64,000 bases of DNA from Duganella sp. OV510 (GTDB lineage Bacteria > Pseudomonadota > Gammaproteobacteria > Burkholderiales > Burkholderiaceae_D), in NCBI RefSeq assembly GCF_900100205.1, contig NZ_FNEQ01000006.1:1-64000 (forward strand), given 5' to 3'. Position 1 is the first letter of the stretch, and every line of letters begins with the position of its first letter. This document shows positions 8,618 to 16,517 of this stretch, in pieces. A model generated the notes under the pieces. The model did not search any database and was not told where the DNA came from. It saw nothing but the letters and a program-made list of their open reading frames with translations. The position numbers were made by a program, and so were the translations under genes.

Positions 8618-9160
8618 CTAGTCGTCCATGCCCTTGCCGTCCAGGATGCGCTGCACGCACTTTTCAATGCGGGACTCGCGGGTCTTGGCCTGCTTGGCCG
8701 AGGAAAAGTGTAGCAGGTAGGCGCGCTGGCGGCCGGGCGTCAATTGTTCGAAGGCGGCACGCAAGGCGGGGACCTCGTCCATCTTGCGCTCCAGTTCTTC
8801 CGGGAAGGAGAATTCGGCGGTCTTCTTCAGTTCTACCTTGGCGCCGGATTGTTCCAGCGCGATGGCGTCCTTGACGTAGGCTTTTAAAGTTTTCTCCTGG
8901 CGTTTGATGTCGTCGATGCTGGTAAATCGGATCTGGCGCGCGGCCTGCACGTTTTCTGTTTGCTGGATCAGGATGTTCTTCGGGTCCTTCATGATGGCGC
9001 CCTTGAAGAACAGCATCGCGCAGTATTCCTTGAAACCGTGGATCAGCACCACGTTGCGGCCATCCAGCGTGAAGCAGGGTTGCCCCCACTTTACCGTTTC
9101 TTCCAGCCCGCAGCTGCTGATGATCGCGCGCAGCGCGGCGAACTCTGTTTCCCAGTTCAT
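8618..9160 (-). CDS. YdeI/OmdA family protein (DUF1801-like domain)
   Basis: 180 residues. The N-terminal half is a DUF1801-type fold (ISSCGLEETVKWGQPCFTLDGRNVVLIHGFKEYCAMLFFKGA). The C-terminal half is a YdeI bacteriocin-protection-like helical tail (ELERKMDEVPALRAAFEQLTPGRQRAYLLHFSSAK and a final RIEKCVQRIL). E. coli/Salmonella relatives affect envelope stress or cationic peptide resistance, but the mechanism is unclear. The start at 9160 has a GGGAG ribosome-binding site eight bases upstream and overlaps the deacetylase stop as ATGA. It probably closes the NRPS-PPTase-deacetylase transcript. Confidence 0.8.
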   Translation of the reverse strand: MNWETEFAALRAIISSCGLEETVKWGQPCFTLDGRNVVLIHGFKEYCAMLFFKGAIMKDPKNILIQQTENVQAARQIRFTSIDDIKRQEKTLKAYVKDAIALEQSGAKVELKKTAEFSFPEELERKMDEVPALRAAFEQLTPGRQRAYLLHFSSAKQAKTRESRIEKCVQRILDGKGMDD

Positions 9161-9882
9161 GGTGCTTGCTCCCATTCGAGATGAACCACTTTGTAGCCTT
9201 TGTCCTTGAGGACTTTCAGCAGCGTCGGCAGGGCTTTGGCGGTAGGGCCGTTCGCGTCGTGCATCAGGATGATGCCACGGCCAGCTTTGTCGAGACTTTC
9301 GTTCAGGCGTTGGGCGAGGACGGCGGTGGTGTCTTCAGGTATCCAGTCGTTGATGCCAAGGTCGATCGAGGCGACGGTGATGTTGGCTTGCTTGAGCGCG
9401 GCCAGCATGGTGGGCGTCTCTTCCAGGAAGGGGAAGCGGTAGGCCGGCGTTTCGCTGCCGAAGACGGCTTTGTAAGCGGCGCGGCTGCGCGTCAGGTCGT
9501 CCAGCTGTTGTTCAGAGCTTAGCGTCGAGAGGTTCGGGTGCGTGTCGCTGTGGATGCCGGCCGAATGGCCTTCGCCGACCACGCGGCGCGCCAGCTCTGG
9601 CGACCGGCGTAGATTGCGGCCCTCCATGAAGAAGGTGGCCTTGGCGCATTGATCCGCCAATGCCTTGAGCACCAGCGGCGTATTTTCCGGCGAAGGACCG
9701 TCGTCAAAAGTGAGGACAACTTCTCCTTTCGCCAGTGACAGCGCGGTATGCTGGTGGGCGCCGTAAGCCGCGCCTTCACGTTTAAGGACAATGGTGCGCT
9801 CGGTTTGCAGTCTGTCGGGGCCACATTCGGCGGCGCTTGCGACGCCTGATATCAATAGCATTGGCAGTAGTGCTCTTATCAT
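9157..9882 (-). CDS. polysaccharide deacetylase (NodB/CE4 family), secreted
   Basis: 241 residues with a signal peptide (cleaved near VASA/AE at about 18). The CE4 motifs are visible: motif 1 LTFDDGP with Asp60/Asp61, and motif 2 HSDTHPNLS with the metal ligands His111 and His115. Further C-terminal elements are RFPFLE and IILMHDANGPTAKALPTLLKVLKDKGYKVV. The family removes N-acetyl groups from chitin-like, peptidoglycan or exopolysaccharide substrates using a divalent metal, here in the periplasm or outside. AAGGAG precedes the start. Position between the PPTase and YdeI genes suggests an envelope role linked to the NRPS operon, which is inference only. Confidence 0.87.
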   Translation of the reverse strand: MIRALLPMLLISGVASAAECGPDRLQTERTIVLKREGAAYGAHQHTALSLAKGEVVLTFDDGPSPENTPLVLKALADQCAKATFFMEGRNLRRSPELARRVVGEGHSAGIHSDTHPNLSTLSSEQQLDDLTRSRAAYKAVFGSETPAYRFPFLEETPTMLAALKQANITVASIDLGINDWIPEDTTAVLAQRLNESLDKAGRGIILMHDANGPTAKALPTLLKVLKDKGYKVVHLEWEQAP

Positions 9883-9938
9883 GCTTGTCTCCTTGCTTTA
9901 CGGCGGTTGAAGGGAGTGGTCATGCTGATTTTGGTGTT

Positions 9939-10520
9939 TTATGTGGCGAGCGCGCCGACTATCCCCGTTGGGAGTATAAGCGATCGTACTTCGCTTGCGG
10001 TGGTTGACGCGGTCCATTCGGCCAGGTGGCGTCCTTCCAGTTTGAGCTGGGCTTCGCGGTTGGCCCATGCCTGTGAGAAGGCCTGTGGCCTTTCGCTTGC
10101 GGATAGTGCCAGCAAGGCTTCTGTCAGCGCCGCGCCGAGGTAGTCGCGGGCGACTGCTTGCCAGTCGGGGATATCCTGCACCCGCAGGATGTCCGCACCA
10201 ACGGGGCCTTGCAGGTTGATGGCGGCCAGCGAGTAATGGTCGTCGTGGCTGAGGGAGATACCCATGGTGCTGGCATGGCCGCCCAGCAGGATAGACGGTG
10301 GTTGGCCGGGGCGGGACACAATGCTGATGTCATCAGCCGGGATGCACAGCACTGCTGCGAGGGCCTCGCATGCGGCGTGGCGCAACTGGCGGCGGGCGGC
10401 ATCGCGGTGCGTGCCTGCGTCCGGCGCGGTGGGAGCACCGGTCGAGATCAGGATCGCGAACAAGCCGTCCTGCGGCACCGGCGTGGTGCCGGGCCAGCGG
10501 TGGACGGCCAGCGCTTTCAT
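9939..10520 (-). CDS. 4'-phosphopantetheinyl transferase (Sfp/HetI type)
   Basis: 193 residues starting at 10520, overlapping the NRPS stop by 4 bases (ATGA). The family signatures are present in compact form: GISLSHDDHYSLAAI (S-H-D plus hydrophobic strand), GPVGADILRV (the G-x-D metal site region) and WANREAQLKLEGRHL (W-x-x-(K/R)-E-A-x-x-K). The enzyme transfers the phosphopantetheine arm of CoA to a conserved Ser of carrier proteins. The overlap with the synthetase makes Ser590 of that protein its obvious target. A 56-base gap separates it from the deacetylase gene. Confidence 0.83.
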   Translation of the reverse strand: MKALAVHRWPGTTPVPQDGLFAILISTGAPTAPDAGTHRDAARRQLRHAACEALAAVLCIPADDISIVSRPGQPPSILLGGHASTMGISLSHDDHYSLAAINLQGPVGADILRVQDIPDWQAVARDYLGAALTEALLALSASERPQAFSQAWANREAQLKLEGRHLAEWTASTTASEVRSLILPTGIVGALAT

Positions 10521-13500
10521 TTGCGCACCGGAGCGGCCGGGCAGCCGGCCCAGTTGCCGTTGGCGGGGATGGTTTCGCCTTTCATCACCAGCGTCAGCGG
10601 ACCAAGGCGGGCGTTGTTGCCGACGGCGGCGCTGTACAGCACTGCGGCACGCGGTCCCATGTAAACCTTTTCGCCGATGATGACGTGGTCGATCTTCATC
10701 ACGCGGTCTTCGAACAAGTGGGTCTGCGGGCAGGTCAGCGCATTCAGTTCGCTGTTGTCGCCGATTTGCACGCAATCGAATTCGGTGATGTCGGTGGTGT
10801 CCATGTAGACGCCCTTGCCGATGCGCGTGCCGAGGAAGTTGAACGCCAGCGGCAGCCATGGCGTGCCGCGCAGGTAGCGCATGAAATTCGGCACGGCGAT
10901 GCCTTCATACAGATTGGTGACGGCTTCCGACAGCCACACGAACGGTGTCCACATCGGCTCCGATTGCTTGCGATAGCGGCCGAGCAGCAGCCACTTGAGC
11001 ACCACCACGAAGATGTAATTGCCAACGCCGTAGATCAGGCCAGCCACTGTCAGGTCCCAGATGACTTCGCCCCAGCGGCCGGCACCTGCCGCCGGCATCA
11101 CCGCCAGCACCAGCGTGTAGCCGACCGCGATCACCAGCGCGTGCGGCGCGACGATGCGGAAGGCTTCGATCAGGCCGCGCCCCAGGCGGCGCAATGGCGA
11201 TGGATGGAAGGTCAGCCGCTCCGGATAGCCGCTGGTCTGCTCGCGCGCCGGCAGGTTGATCGGCGGGGAGCCAAGCCAGGTGTCGCCATTGTTCATCTGG
11301 GCGTTGTCCGGCGCGCGCGAGTGCACGCCGATCAGGACTTGTTCTGGCAAGGTGGTGCCGTCCGGGATGTAGGCGCCGTTGCCGACGAAGCTGCGGTGCG
11401 AGATCACTGTCGGTTGCATGGTCATCCAGCCGCCGTCGATTTCTTCGTCGCCCAGCATGACGGCATCGGCGATGAAGGTTTCGTCGCCCAGCGTCAGCAT
11501 GTCCGGCACCACGCCCAGCGCGGTGGAGATTTCGGCGTCCTTGCCCACCTTGGCGCCGAGCAGGCGATACCAGTAGGGCGCAAATACGGTGGCGTAGATG
11601 CCGTGCAGGACGTTCAGGCTCGATTCCTGAATCTGGCTGACCAGCCATTTGGCGCAGTAAGTGTTGCCGTGGACCGGAAAGCGGCCCGGTTTCAGGCGCG
11701 GCAGCACGCTCCAGCGGATGCCGGCCGACAGCAGCGCGGTCAGCACGATCAGCACAGCGCTGGCAGGGAAGGCCAGCACGAAGTAGCGCAGCAGCTGGAT
11801 GCGCATGTCGTCGCCTTGCAGCCACGGCATCCAGCCAGCTTCGTCGAACCAGTCGATCAGCACGAAGCTCGGGAACACCGGCATGAAGAACAGCGTAACG
11901 ATCAGCAGGATGCCGAGCACGAAGAACACGGCTTCGCCGGCCTGGCGGGCGGCGCTGACCGATGGACGTGGTGGCAGCTTGCTGGTGTCGAAAGCACCGA
12001 CATCGCGCGCCGGCGAGCCGGCCCAGACGCGGCCTGCCGGCACCACGCCACCGTCACTGAGCGCGGACTGGCCTTCGAGGTGGCCGAGTGCGGCGACGCG
12101 CGTATTGCCCTCCATGATGGCGAAGGAGCTGACGCAGGCGTCCTTCTCCAGCGTGATCCGGCCCAGGTGTAGTTGGCCGCGTTCGACGCGGGCGTTTTCG
12201 AAGTTGACGGCGTTACCGATGCTGACGTGGTCGCCGATGTCCAGCAGGTCCGGAGAACGCAGCGTCATCGAGCCGATGGTGACATCCTTGCCGACCCTGG
12301 CGCCGAGTGCGCGCAGCCACCAGACATTCAGTGATGAACCGCTCAACAGATAAGCGGGCGCGGATTCGACCAGGCGGTCGGCCAGCCACCAGCGGTAGTA
12401 GGTGAGTCCCCAAAGCGGATACGTGCCGGCCTTGAGGCGGCCGGCGATCAGCCATTTGCCGATGATGGCGATGGCGAATTCGCCGATGGTGGCCAGCAGG
12501 AACACGCCGACCGAGGCGGCGATGGCGCGACCCACCGAGTCGCCCGGATCGCCAGTGAAGAAGTGGTAGGTGAAGAAGGGCGCCAGCCATTGCGCCATGC
12601 GCAGCGTGACCAGCGGCGGCATGGCGGCGGCTTGCGCGACGCCGCAGAGCCAGCGTTTGAGTGTGGATGGCGGTGTCCAGTCCTGTTCTTCGGCGCTGGC
12701 GCCGGCCGCTTCGCTCAACACCTGGGCGATTTTGCCGATCTGGCGCTGCTGGTAGATGTCGCGCACGGTGATGTGGGCGTAGCGCGGGTCGGCGCGCAGC
12801 GAGGAGGCGAGGCGGGCGGCGAAGAAGGAGTGGCCGCCAAGATCGCTGAAGAAGTCGGCGTTGCGCAGGATGGCCTGTCCGGGGAACAGGGCTGCCAATG
12901 CGGTGAACAGGGCAGCTTCGGCGGGCGTTTCGGGCAGGTCGGAGTCTTCGGCGCTGCCGGCTGATGGGGCGCTGAGCGGCGTGGCTTTCAGCGTCTTGCG
13001 GTCGATTTTGCCTGAGGTCAGGCGCGGCATGGCGTCCAGCATTTCATAGCGGCCGGGGACCATGTAGGGTGGCAGTTTTTCCGCCAGGGCGTTGCGCAAG
13101 GCGCGCGGATCGAGTGTGATGCCGGTGTCGGCGACCAGGTAGGCGACCAGCTGGTCGATGCCGTCGTCCTTGCGTAGCAGGACGGCGACGGTGCCTACGC
13201 CTTGGTGCTGCGCGAGCAGCGCTTCGATTTCGCCGAGTTCTACGCGGAAGCCGCGGATTTTAACCTGGTCGTCGGCGCGGCCAAGGCAGGTCACTTCGCC
13301 GTCAGGGCCGATGCGGGCCAGATCGCCGGTGCGGTACAGGCGTGCATCGTGCGGGCCGGTGGACCAGGGATTGGTCAGGAACTTCTCGGCCGTCAGGTCG
13401 GGGCGGCCAAGGTAGCCGGCAGCCAGTCCGGGACCGGTGATGCACAATTCACCGACCTCGCCGTGCGCCAGCAGACGCAGGATCGGGCCTGCTGGCGCGC

Positions 13501-14596
13501 CAGCGGCCACGCTCGCCATCGCGTCGGCTGGGGCGGGATCGGTGTTGGCGTCGATGACCAGCAGGCCGTAGTTGGGCAACGGGCGGCCGATGGTGACTGG
13601 ATAGCCAGGTTGCAGGCGCGCCAGGCTGGCGGAGACGGTGGCTTCGGTCGGGCCATAGGTGTTGAACATCTGCCGGCCGTCGCGCGACCAGCGCGTGACC
13701 AGCGATTCCGGACAGGCTTCGCCGCCGAGATTAATCAGCCGCAGACTCGGCACCTCCTGGTTGAACAATGCGAGCAGCGTAGGCACCGCGTGCAGCACGG
13801 TCACGTGGTTTTGCTCCAGCATGCGCGGCAACGTCTCCGGATCGCCGCTGATTTCCTTGGGACCGATCCACAGCGTCGCGCCAACCAGATAAGAAATCCA
13901 GATTTCCTCGAACGACATGTCGAAGGCGACCGAGAAGCCCTGATACACCTTGTCCGCGCCGGTCACGCCCAGCACTTCGTTTTCGCTGCGCAGGAAGTGG
14001 CAGATGCTGCGCTGGGTTATCAGGATGCCTTTCGGCTTGCCGGTGGAGCCGGACGTGTAGATGACATAGGCCGGAACATCCGGCGACACCGCACCACGGC
14101 GGGGCAGCGTTTCGCCGGCGGCGGGAACGGCCAGCAGCGCCTCGGCGGTCCACACCGGACGGCCCGAGGCGGCGAATTCGCCCAGCGCGGCCAGGCGTGG
14201 CGCGAAGGCGGCACAAGTCAGCACGCCGGCGCCGGACGCATCGTCGAGGCAGACTTGCAGGCGCTCCACCGGGGTATCCTCATCCACCGGCAGCCATGCC
14301 GCGCCGGCCTTGGCGATGCCCGCCTGTAGCACCAGCAGCTCGATCCCGCGCGGCAGCCACAGGCCGACGATCTGGCCCGGCTGCACACCGGCGGCAATCA
14401 GCCGGGCCGCGACCAGGTCCGCTTGCGCATTCAGTTCGCGATAGGTCAGCGTACGGTCGCCGAAAATCAGCGCACGCTGGTCCGGCACGCGTGCGGCGGT
14501 AGCTTCCAGCAGATCGGCCAGGATTTCCTCCCGCAGCAGGCTTTCCTGCTGTGGGCCAAAAAGAACGTCGGAATGCGGTGTTGCTGGCTGAGTCAT
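10517..14596 (-). CDS. Pls/PosA-type membrane NRPS (A-T plus three tandem membrane-linked terminal domains)
   Basis: 1359 residues. Residues 20-535 are an adenylation domain: TSGSTGKPKG 181-190, NTYGPTEAT 312-320, YRTGD 421-425 and the A10 lysine in TSGKIDRK at 530. A carrier domain follows with LGGHS (phosphopantetheine Ser590). The remaining half lacks condensation and thioesterase domains. Instead it alternates hydrophobic helix pairs (about 688-715, 900-990, 1150-1220) with three related soluble repeats. Each repeat opens LGA/T-R/K-V/I-GK and contains left-handed-beta-helix-like hexapeptides. This is the organisation known from epsilon-poly-L-lysine synthetase and relatives, which polymerise one amino acid iteratively through isopeptide bonds. 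The pocket carries Asp226 and an acidic Glu230 (GrsA 235/239 equivalents), compatible with a basic substrate, but no product can be named. No clear Shine-Dalgarno precedes the ATG. Confidence 0.9.
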   Translation of the reverse strand: MTQPATPHSDVLFGPQQESLLREEILADLLEATAARVPDQRALIFGDRTLTYRELNAQADLVAARLIAAGVQPGQIVGLWLPRGIELLVLQAGIAKAGAAWLPVDEDTPVERLQVCLDDASGAGVLTCAAFAPRLAALGEFAASGRPVWTAEALLAVPAAGETLPRRGAVSPDVPAYVIYTSGSTGKPKGILITQRSICHFLRSENEVLGVTGADKVYQGFSVAFDMSFEEIWISYLVGATLWIGPKEISGDPETLPRMLEQNHVTVLHAVPTLLALFNQEVPSLRLINLGGEACPESLVTRWSRDGRQMFNTYGPTEATVSASLARLQPGYPVTIGRPLPNYGLLVIDANTDPAPADAMASVAAGAPAGPILRLLAHGEVGELCITGPGLAAGYLGRPDLTAEKFLTNPWSTGPHDARLYRTGDLARIGPDGEVTCLGRADDQVKIRGFRVELGEIEALLAQHQGVGTVAVLLRKDDGIDQLVAYLVADTGITLDPRALRNALAEKLPPYMVPGRYEMLDAMPRLTSGKIDRKTLKATPLSAPSAGSAEDSDLPETPAEAALFTALAALFPGQAILRNADFFSDLGGHSFFAARLASSLRADPRYAHITVRDIYQQRQIGKIAQVLSEAAGASAEEQDWTPPSTLKRWLCGVAQAAAMPPLVTLRMAQWLAPFFTYHFFTGDPGDSVGRAIAASVGVFLLATIGEFAIAIIGKWLIAGRLKAGTYPLWGLTYYRWWLADRLVESAPAYLLSGSSLNVWWLRALGARVGKDVTIGSMTLRSPDLLDIGDHVSIGNAVNFENARVERGQLHLGRITLEKDACVSSFAIMEGNTRVAALGHLEGQSALSDGGVVPAGRVWAGSPARDVGAFDTSKLPPRPSVSAARQAGEAVFFVLGILLIVTLFFMPVFPSFVLIDWFDEAGWMPWLQGDDMRIQLLRYFVLAFPASAVLIVLTALLSAGIRWSVLPRLKPGRFPVHGNTYCAKWLVSQIQESSLNVLHGIYATVFAPYWYRLLGAKVGKDAEISTALGVVPDMLTLGDETFIADAVMLGDEEIDGGWMTMQPTVISHRSFVGNGAYIPDGTTLPEQVLIGVHSRAPDNAQMNNGDTWLGSPPINLPAREQTSGYPERLTFHPSPLRRLGRGLIEAFRIVAPHALVIAVGYTLVLAVMPAAGAGRWGEVIWDLTVAGLIYGVGNYIFVVVLKWLLLGRYRKQSEPMWTPFVWLSEAVTNLYEGIAVPNFMRYLRGTPWLPLAFNFLGTRIGKGVYMDTTDITEFDCVQIGDNSELNALTCPQTHLFEDRVMKIDHVIIGEKVYMGPRAAVLYSAAVGNNARLGPLTLVMKGETIPANGNWAGCPAAPVRK

Positions 14597-14722
14597 GCGG
14601 GAACTTTTATTGGTGTCAGAGCGTCATTGTACGGTACGGCAGATCGTTCCCCTAGAGTGAGAATGCAAGTTCTGCTTACAGCCTTTACAATAGGAAATAC
14701 GAGCCAAAACTGAAGGAGCAGC

Positions 14723-16225
14723 ATGTCTTCCACCCGACCATTCATCGCCCCGATGCAGTTTGACGACGCCGACGCCGCTTTCGACCAGGTGCGGGCGATT
14801 TACGACTCCAATATCGCCTATCTGCGCGACGCCATGAAACGCTTTGTCGCCGGCGAAAATATCGGTGACCATGTGCGCGCCTGCTACCCGTTTGTGCGCG
14901 TGCATACGGACACCGTAGCCCGCGCAGACTCGCGTCTGGCCTTCGGCTTTGTTGCCGGTCCTGGCACCTTTGAAACCACGCTGACCCGGCCCGACCTGTT
15001 TGCCCGATACTATCTTCAGCAATTCAAGCTGCTGCTGAAGAACCACGGCAGCCACCACGTCAAGATCGAAGTCGGTGTCAGCGCGCAGCCGATTCCGATT
15101 CACTTCTCGTTTGCCGAACATGAACATATTGAAGGCAGCCTGACCTCCGAGCGCCGCCTGCTGATGCGGGACGTCTTCGACCTGCCCAACCTGGCGGCCA
15201 TGGACGACGGCATCGCCAACGGCACGCACGAGCCACCGATGGGCGAGGCGCAGCCGCTGTCGCTGTTCACCGCGCCGCGTGTCGACTACTCCTTGCAGCG
15301 CCTGCGGCACTACACCGGCACCTCGTGCGAGCATTTCCAGAAGTTTGTCCTGTTCACCAACTACCAGTTCTACATCGACGAATTCATCAAGCTGGGACAT
15401 GAGCTGATGGCCAGTCCCGCCAATGAGCCTGGCAACGACTACATCGCCTTTGTCGAACCAGGCAACCTGGTGATGCGCCGCGTGGGGCAGGCGGTGGAAC
15501 CGGGCGACGCCCACGGTTCGCCGCTGCCACGCCTGCCGCAGATGCCGGGCTATCACCTGATCCGCGCCGACGGCACTGGTATTTCGATGGTCAACATCGG
15601 CGTCGGCCCGGCCAATGCCAAGACCATCACCGACCATATCGCCGTGCTGCGTCCGCACGCGTGGCTGATGCTGGGCCATTGCGCCGGCTTGCGCAACACT
15701 CAGGAACTGGGCGACTATGTGCTGGCCCACGGTTATGTGCGCGAAGATCACGTGCTCGACGAAGACCTGCCGCTGTGGGTGCCGATCCCGCCGCTGGCCG
15801 AGGTGCAGGTGGCGATCGAGGCCGCAGTGGCCGAGGTCACGCAGCTGACCGGTCATGACTTGAAGCGCGTGATGCGCACCGGGACCGTCGCCAGCACCGA
15901 CAACCGCAACTGGGAGCTGATGCCGCAACGTACGCCGGAGCGCCGTTTCAGCCAGAGCAGGGCGATTGCACTGGACATGGAAAGCGCGACCATCGCCGCC
16001 AACGGCTTCCGTTTCCGCGTTCCCTACGGTACGTTATTGTGCGTAAGCGATAAGCCGATGCATGGTGAAATCAAGCTGCCGGGCATGGCCAACCAGTTTT
16101 ACCGCGATCGGGTGGATCAGCATTTACGCATCGGCATCCGCGCGATGGAGCTGCTGCGGGCGCTGGGTGTAGACAAGCTGCACAGCCGCAAGCTGCGTAG
16201 CTTTACCGAGGTCGCCTTCCAGTAA
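14723..16225 (+). CDS. amn: AMP nucleosidase
   Basis: 500 residues, full length for Amn (EC 3.2.2.4), which hydrolyses AMP to adenine and ribose 5-phosphate in the cytoplasm and helps control adenylate pools. The N-terminal half matches the AMP nucleosidase-specific domain (RACYPFVRVHTDT, YYLQQFKLLLKNHGSHHVKIEVGVS, and PRVDYSLQRLRHYTGT). The C-terminal half is a nucleoside-phosphorylase-type fold with PHAWLMLGHCAGLR, LDMESATIAANGFRFRVPYGTLLCVSDKP and a final LHSRKLRSFTEVAFQ. AAGGAG is placed five bases before the ATG. Its last 23 bases overlap the end of the convergent DUF3325 gene. Confidence 0.95.
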   Translation: MSSTRPFIAPMQFDDADAAFDQVRAIYDSNIAYLRDAMKRFVAGENIGDHVRACYPFVRVHTDTVARADSRLAFGFVAGPGTFETTLTRPDLFARYYLQQFKLLLKNHGSHHVKIEVGVSAQPIPIHFSFAEHEHIEGSLTSERRLLMRDVFDLPNLAAMDDGIANGTHEPPMGEAQPLSLFTAPRVDYSLQRLRHYTGTSCEHFQKFVLFTNYQFYIDEFIKLGHELMASPANEPGNDYIAFVEPGNLVMRRVGQAVEPGDAHGSPLPRLPQMPGYHLIRADGTGISMVNIGVGPANAKTITDHIAVLRPHAWLMLGHCAGLRNTQELGDYVLAHGYVREDHVLDEDLPLWVPIPPLAEVQVAIEAAVAEVTQLTGHDLKRVMRTGTVASTDNRNWELMPQRTPERRFSQSRAIALDMESATIAANGFRFRVPYGTLLCVSDKPMHGEIKLPGMANQFYRDRVDQHLRIGIRAMELLRALGVDKLHSRKLRSFTEVAFQ

Positions 16226-16517
16226 GCCTGCCAAGCAGCTGCGGGCGCCAGGTCAGCGTAAAGGCGACGGCAATGGCGCCCGCAGTCAGCAATGTGCCCC
16301 ATAGCAGGGCGCCGAAGCCCGGACCGTCGCGCCACAGGCAGGCAGCCAGGGATGCAGCAAGCAAGACTACGCCGCCGATCCGCAGGCGGAGGCGGTGGTG
16401 TGCATGGGCAGCAGTCTCGCCGCCGGCGCGTTCCCAGGAATCCGGCATGGCCAGCGCCAGGCCGGCGAAACCAGCGTAACTGGCGGCGCCGGCCAGCAGT
16501 AACAATAGGGTGCTCAT
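16203..16517 (-). CDS. DUF3325 family small membrane protein
   Basis: 104 residues with about three predicted membrane helices (LLLLLAGAASYAGFAGLALAM, IGGVVLLAASLAACLW, GALLWGTLLTAGAIAVAFTLTW). The conserved AHHRLRLRIGG loop and terminal WRPQLLGRL are typical of DUF3325 proteins found downstream of TonB-dependent siderophore receptors with PepSY proteins. The role in iron acquisition is inferred from that recurrent neighbourhood. The start overlaps the PepSY gene stop by 4 bases, and the 3' end overlaps the convergent amn gene by 23 bases. Confidence 0.82.
   Translation of the reverse strand: MSTLLLLLAGAASYAGFAGLALAMPDSWERAGGETAAHAHHRLRLRIGGVVLLAASLAACLWRDGPGFGALLWGTLLTAGAIAVAFTLTWRPQLLGRLTGRRPR

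Noticed and set aside
10370..12172. 600-codon plus-strand frame opposite the NRPS gene
   Set aside because: It is a shadow of the GC-rich synthetase gene, with no start signal and an implausible composition.
10517..14596. Conventional NRPS for siderophore synthesis
   Set aside because: There is only one A-T pair and no condensation, epimerisation or thioesterase domain. The C-terminal half is membrane-spanning with hexapeptide-like repeats.
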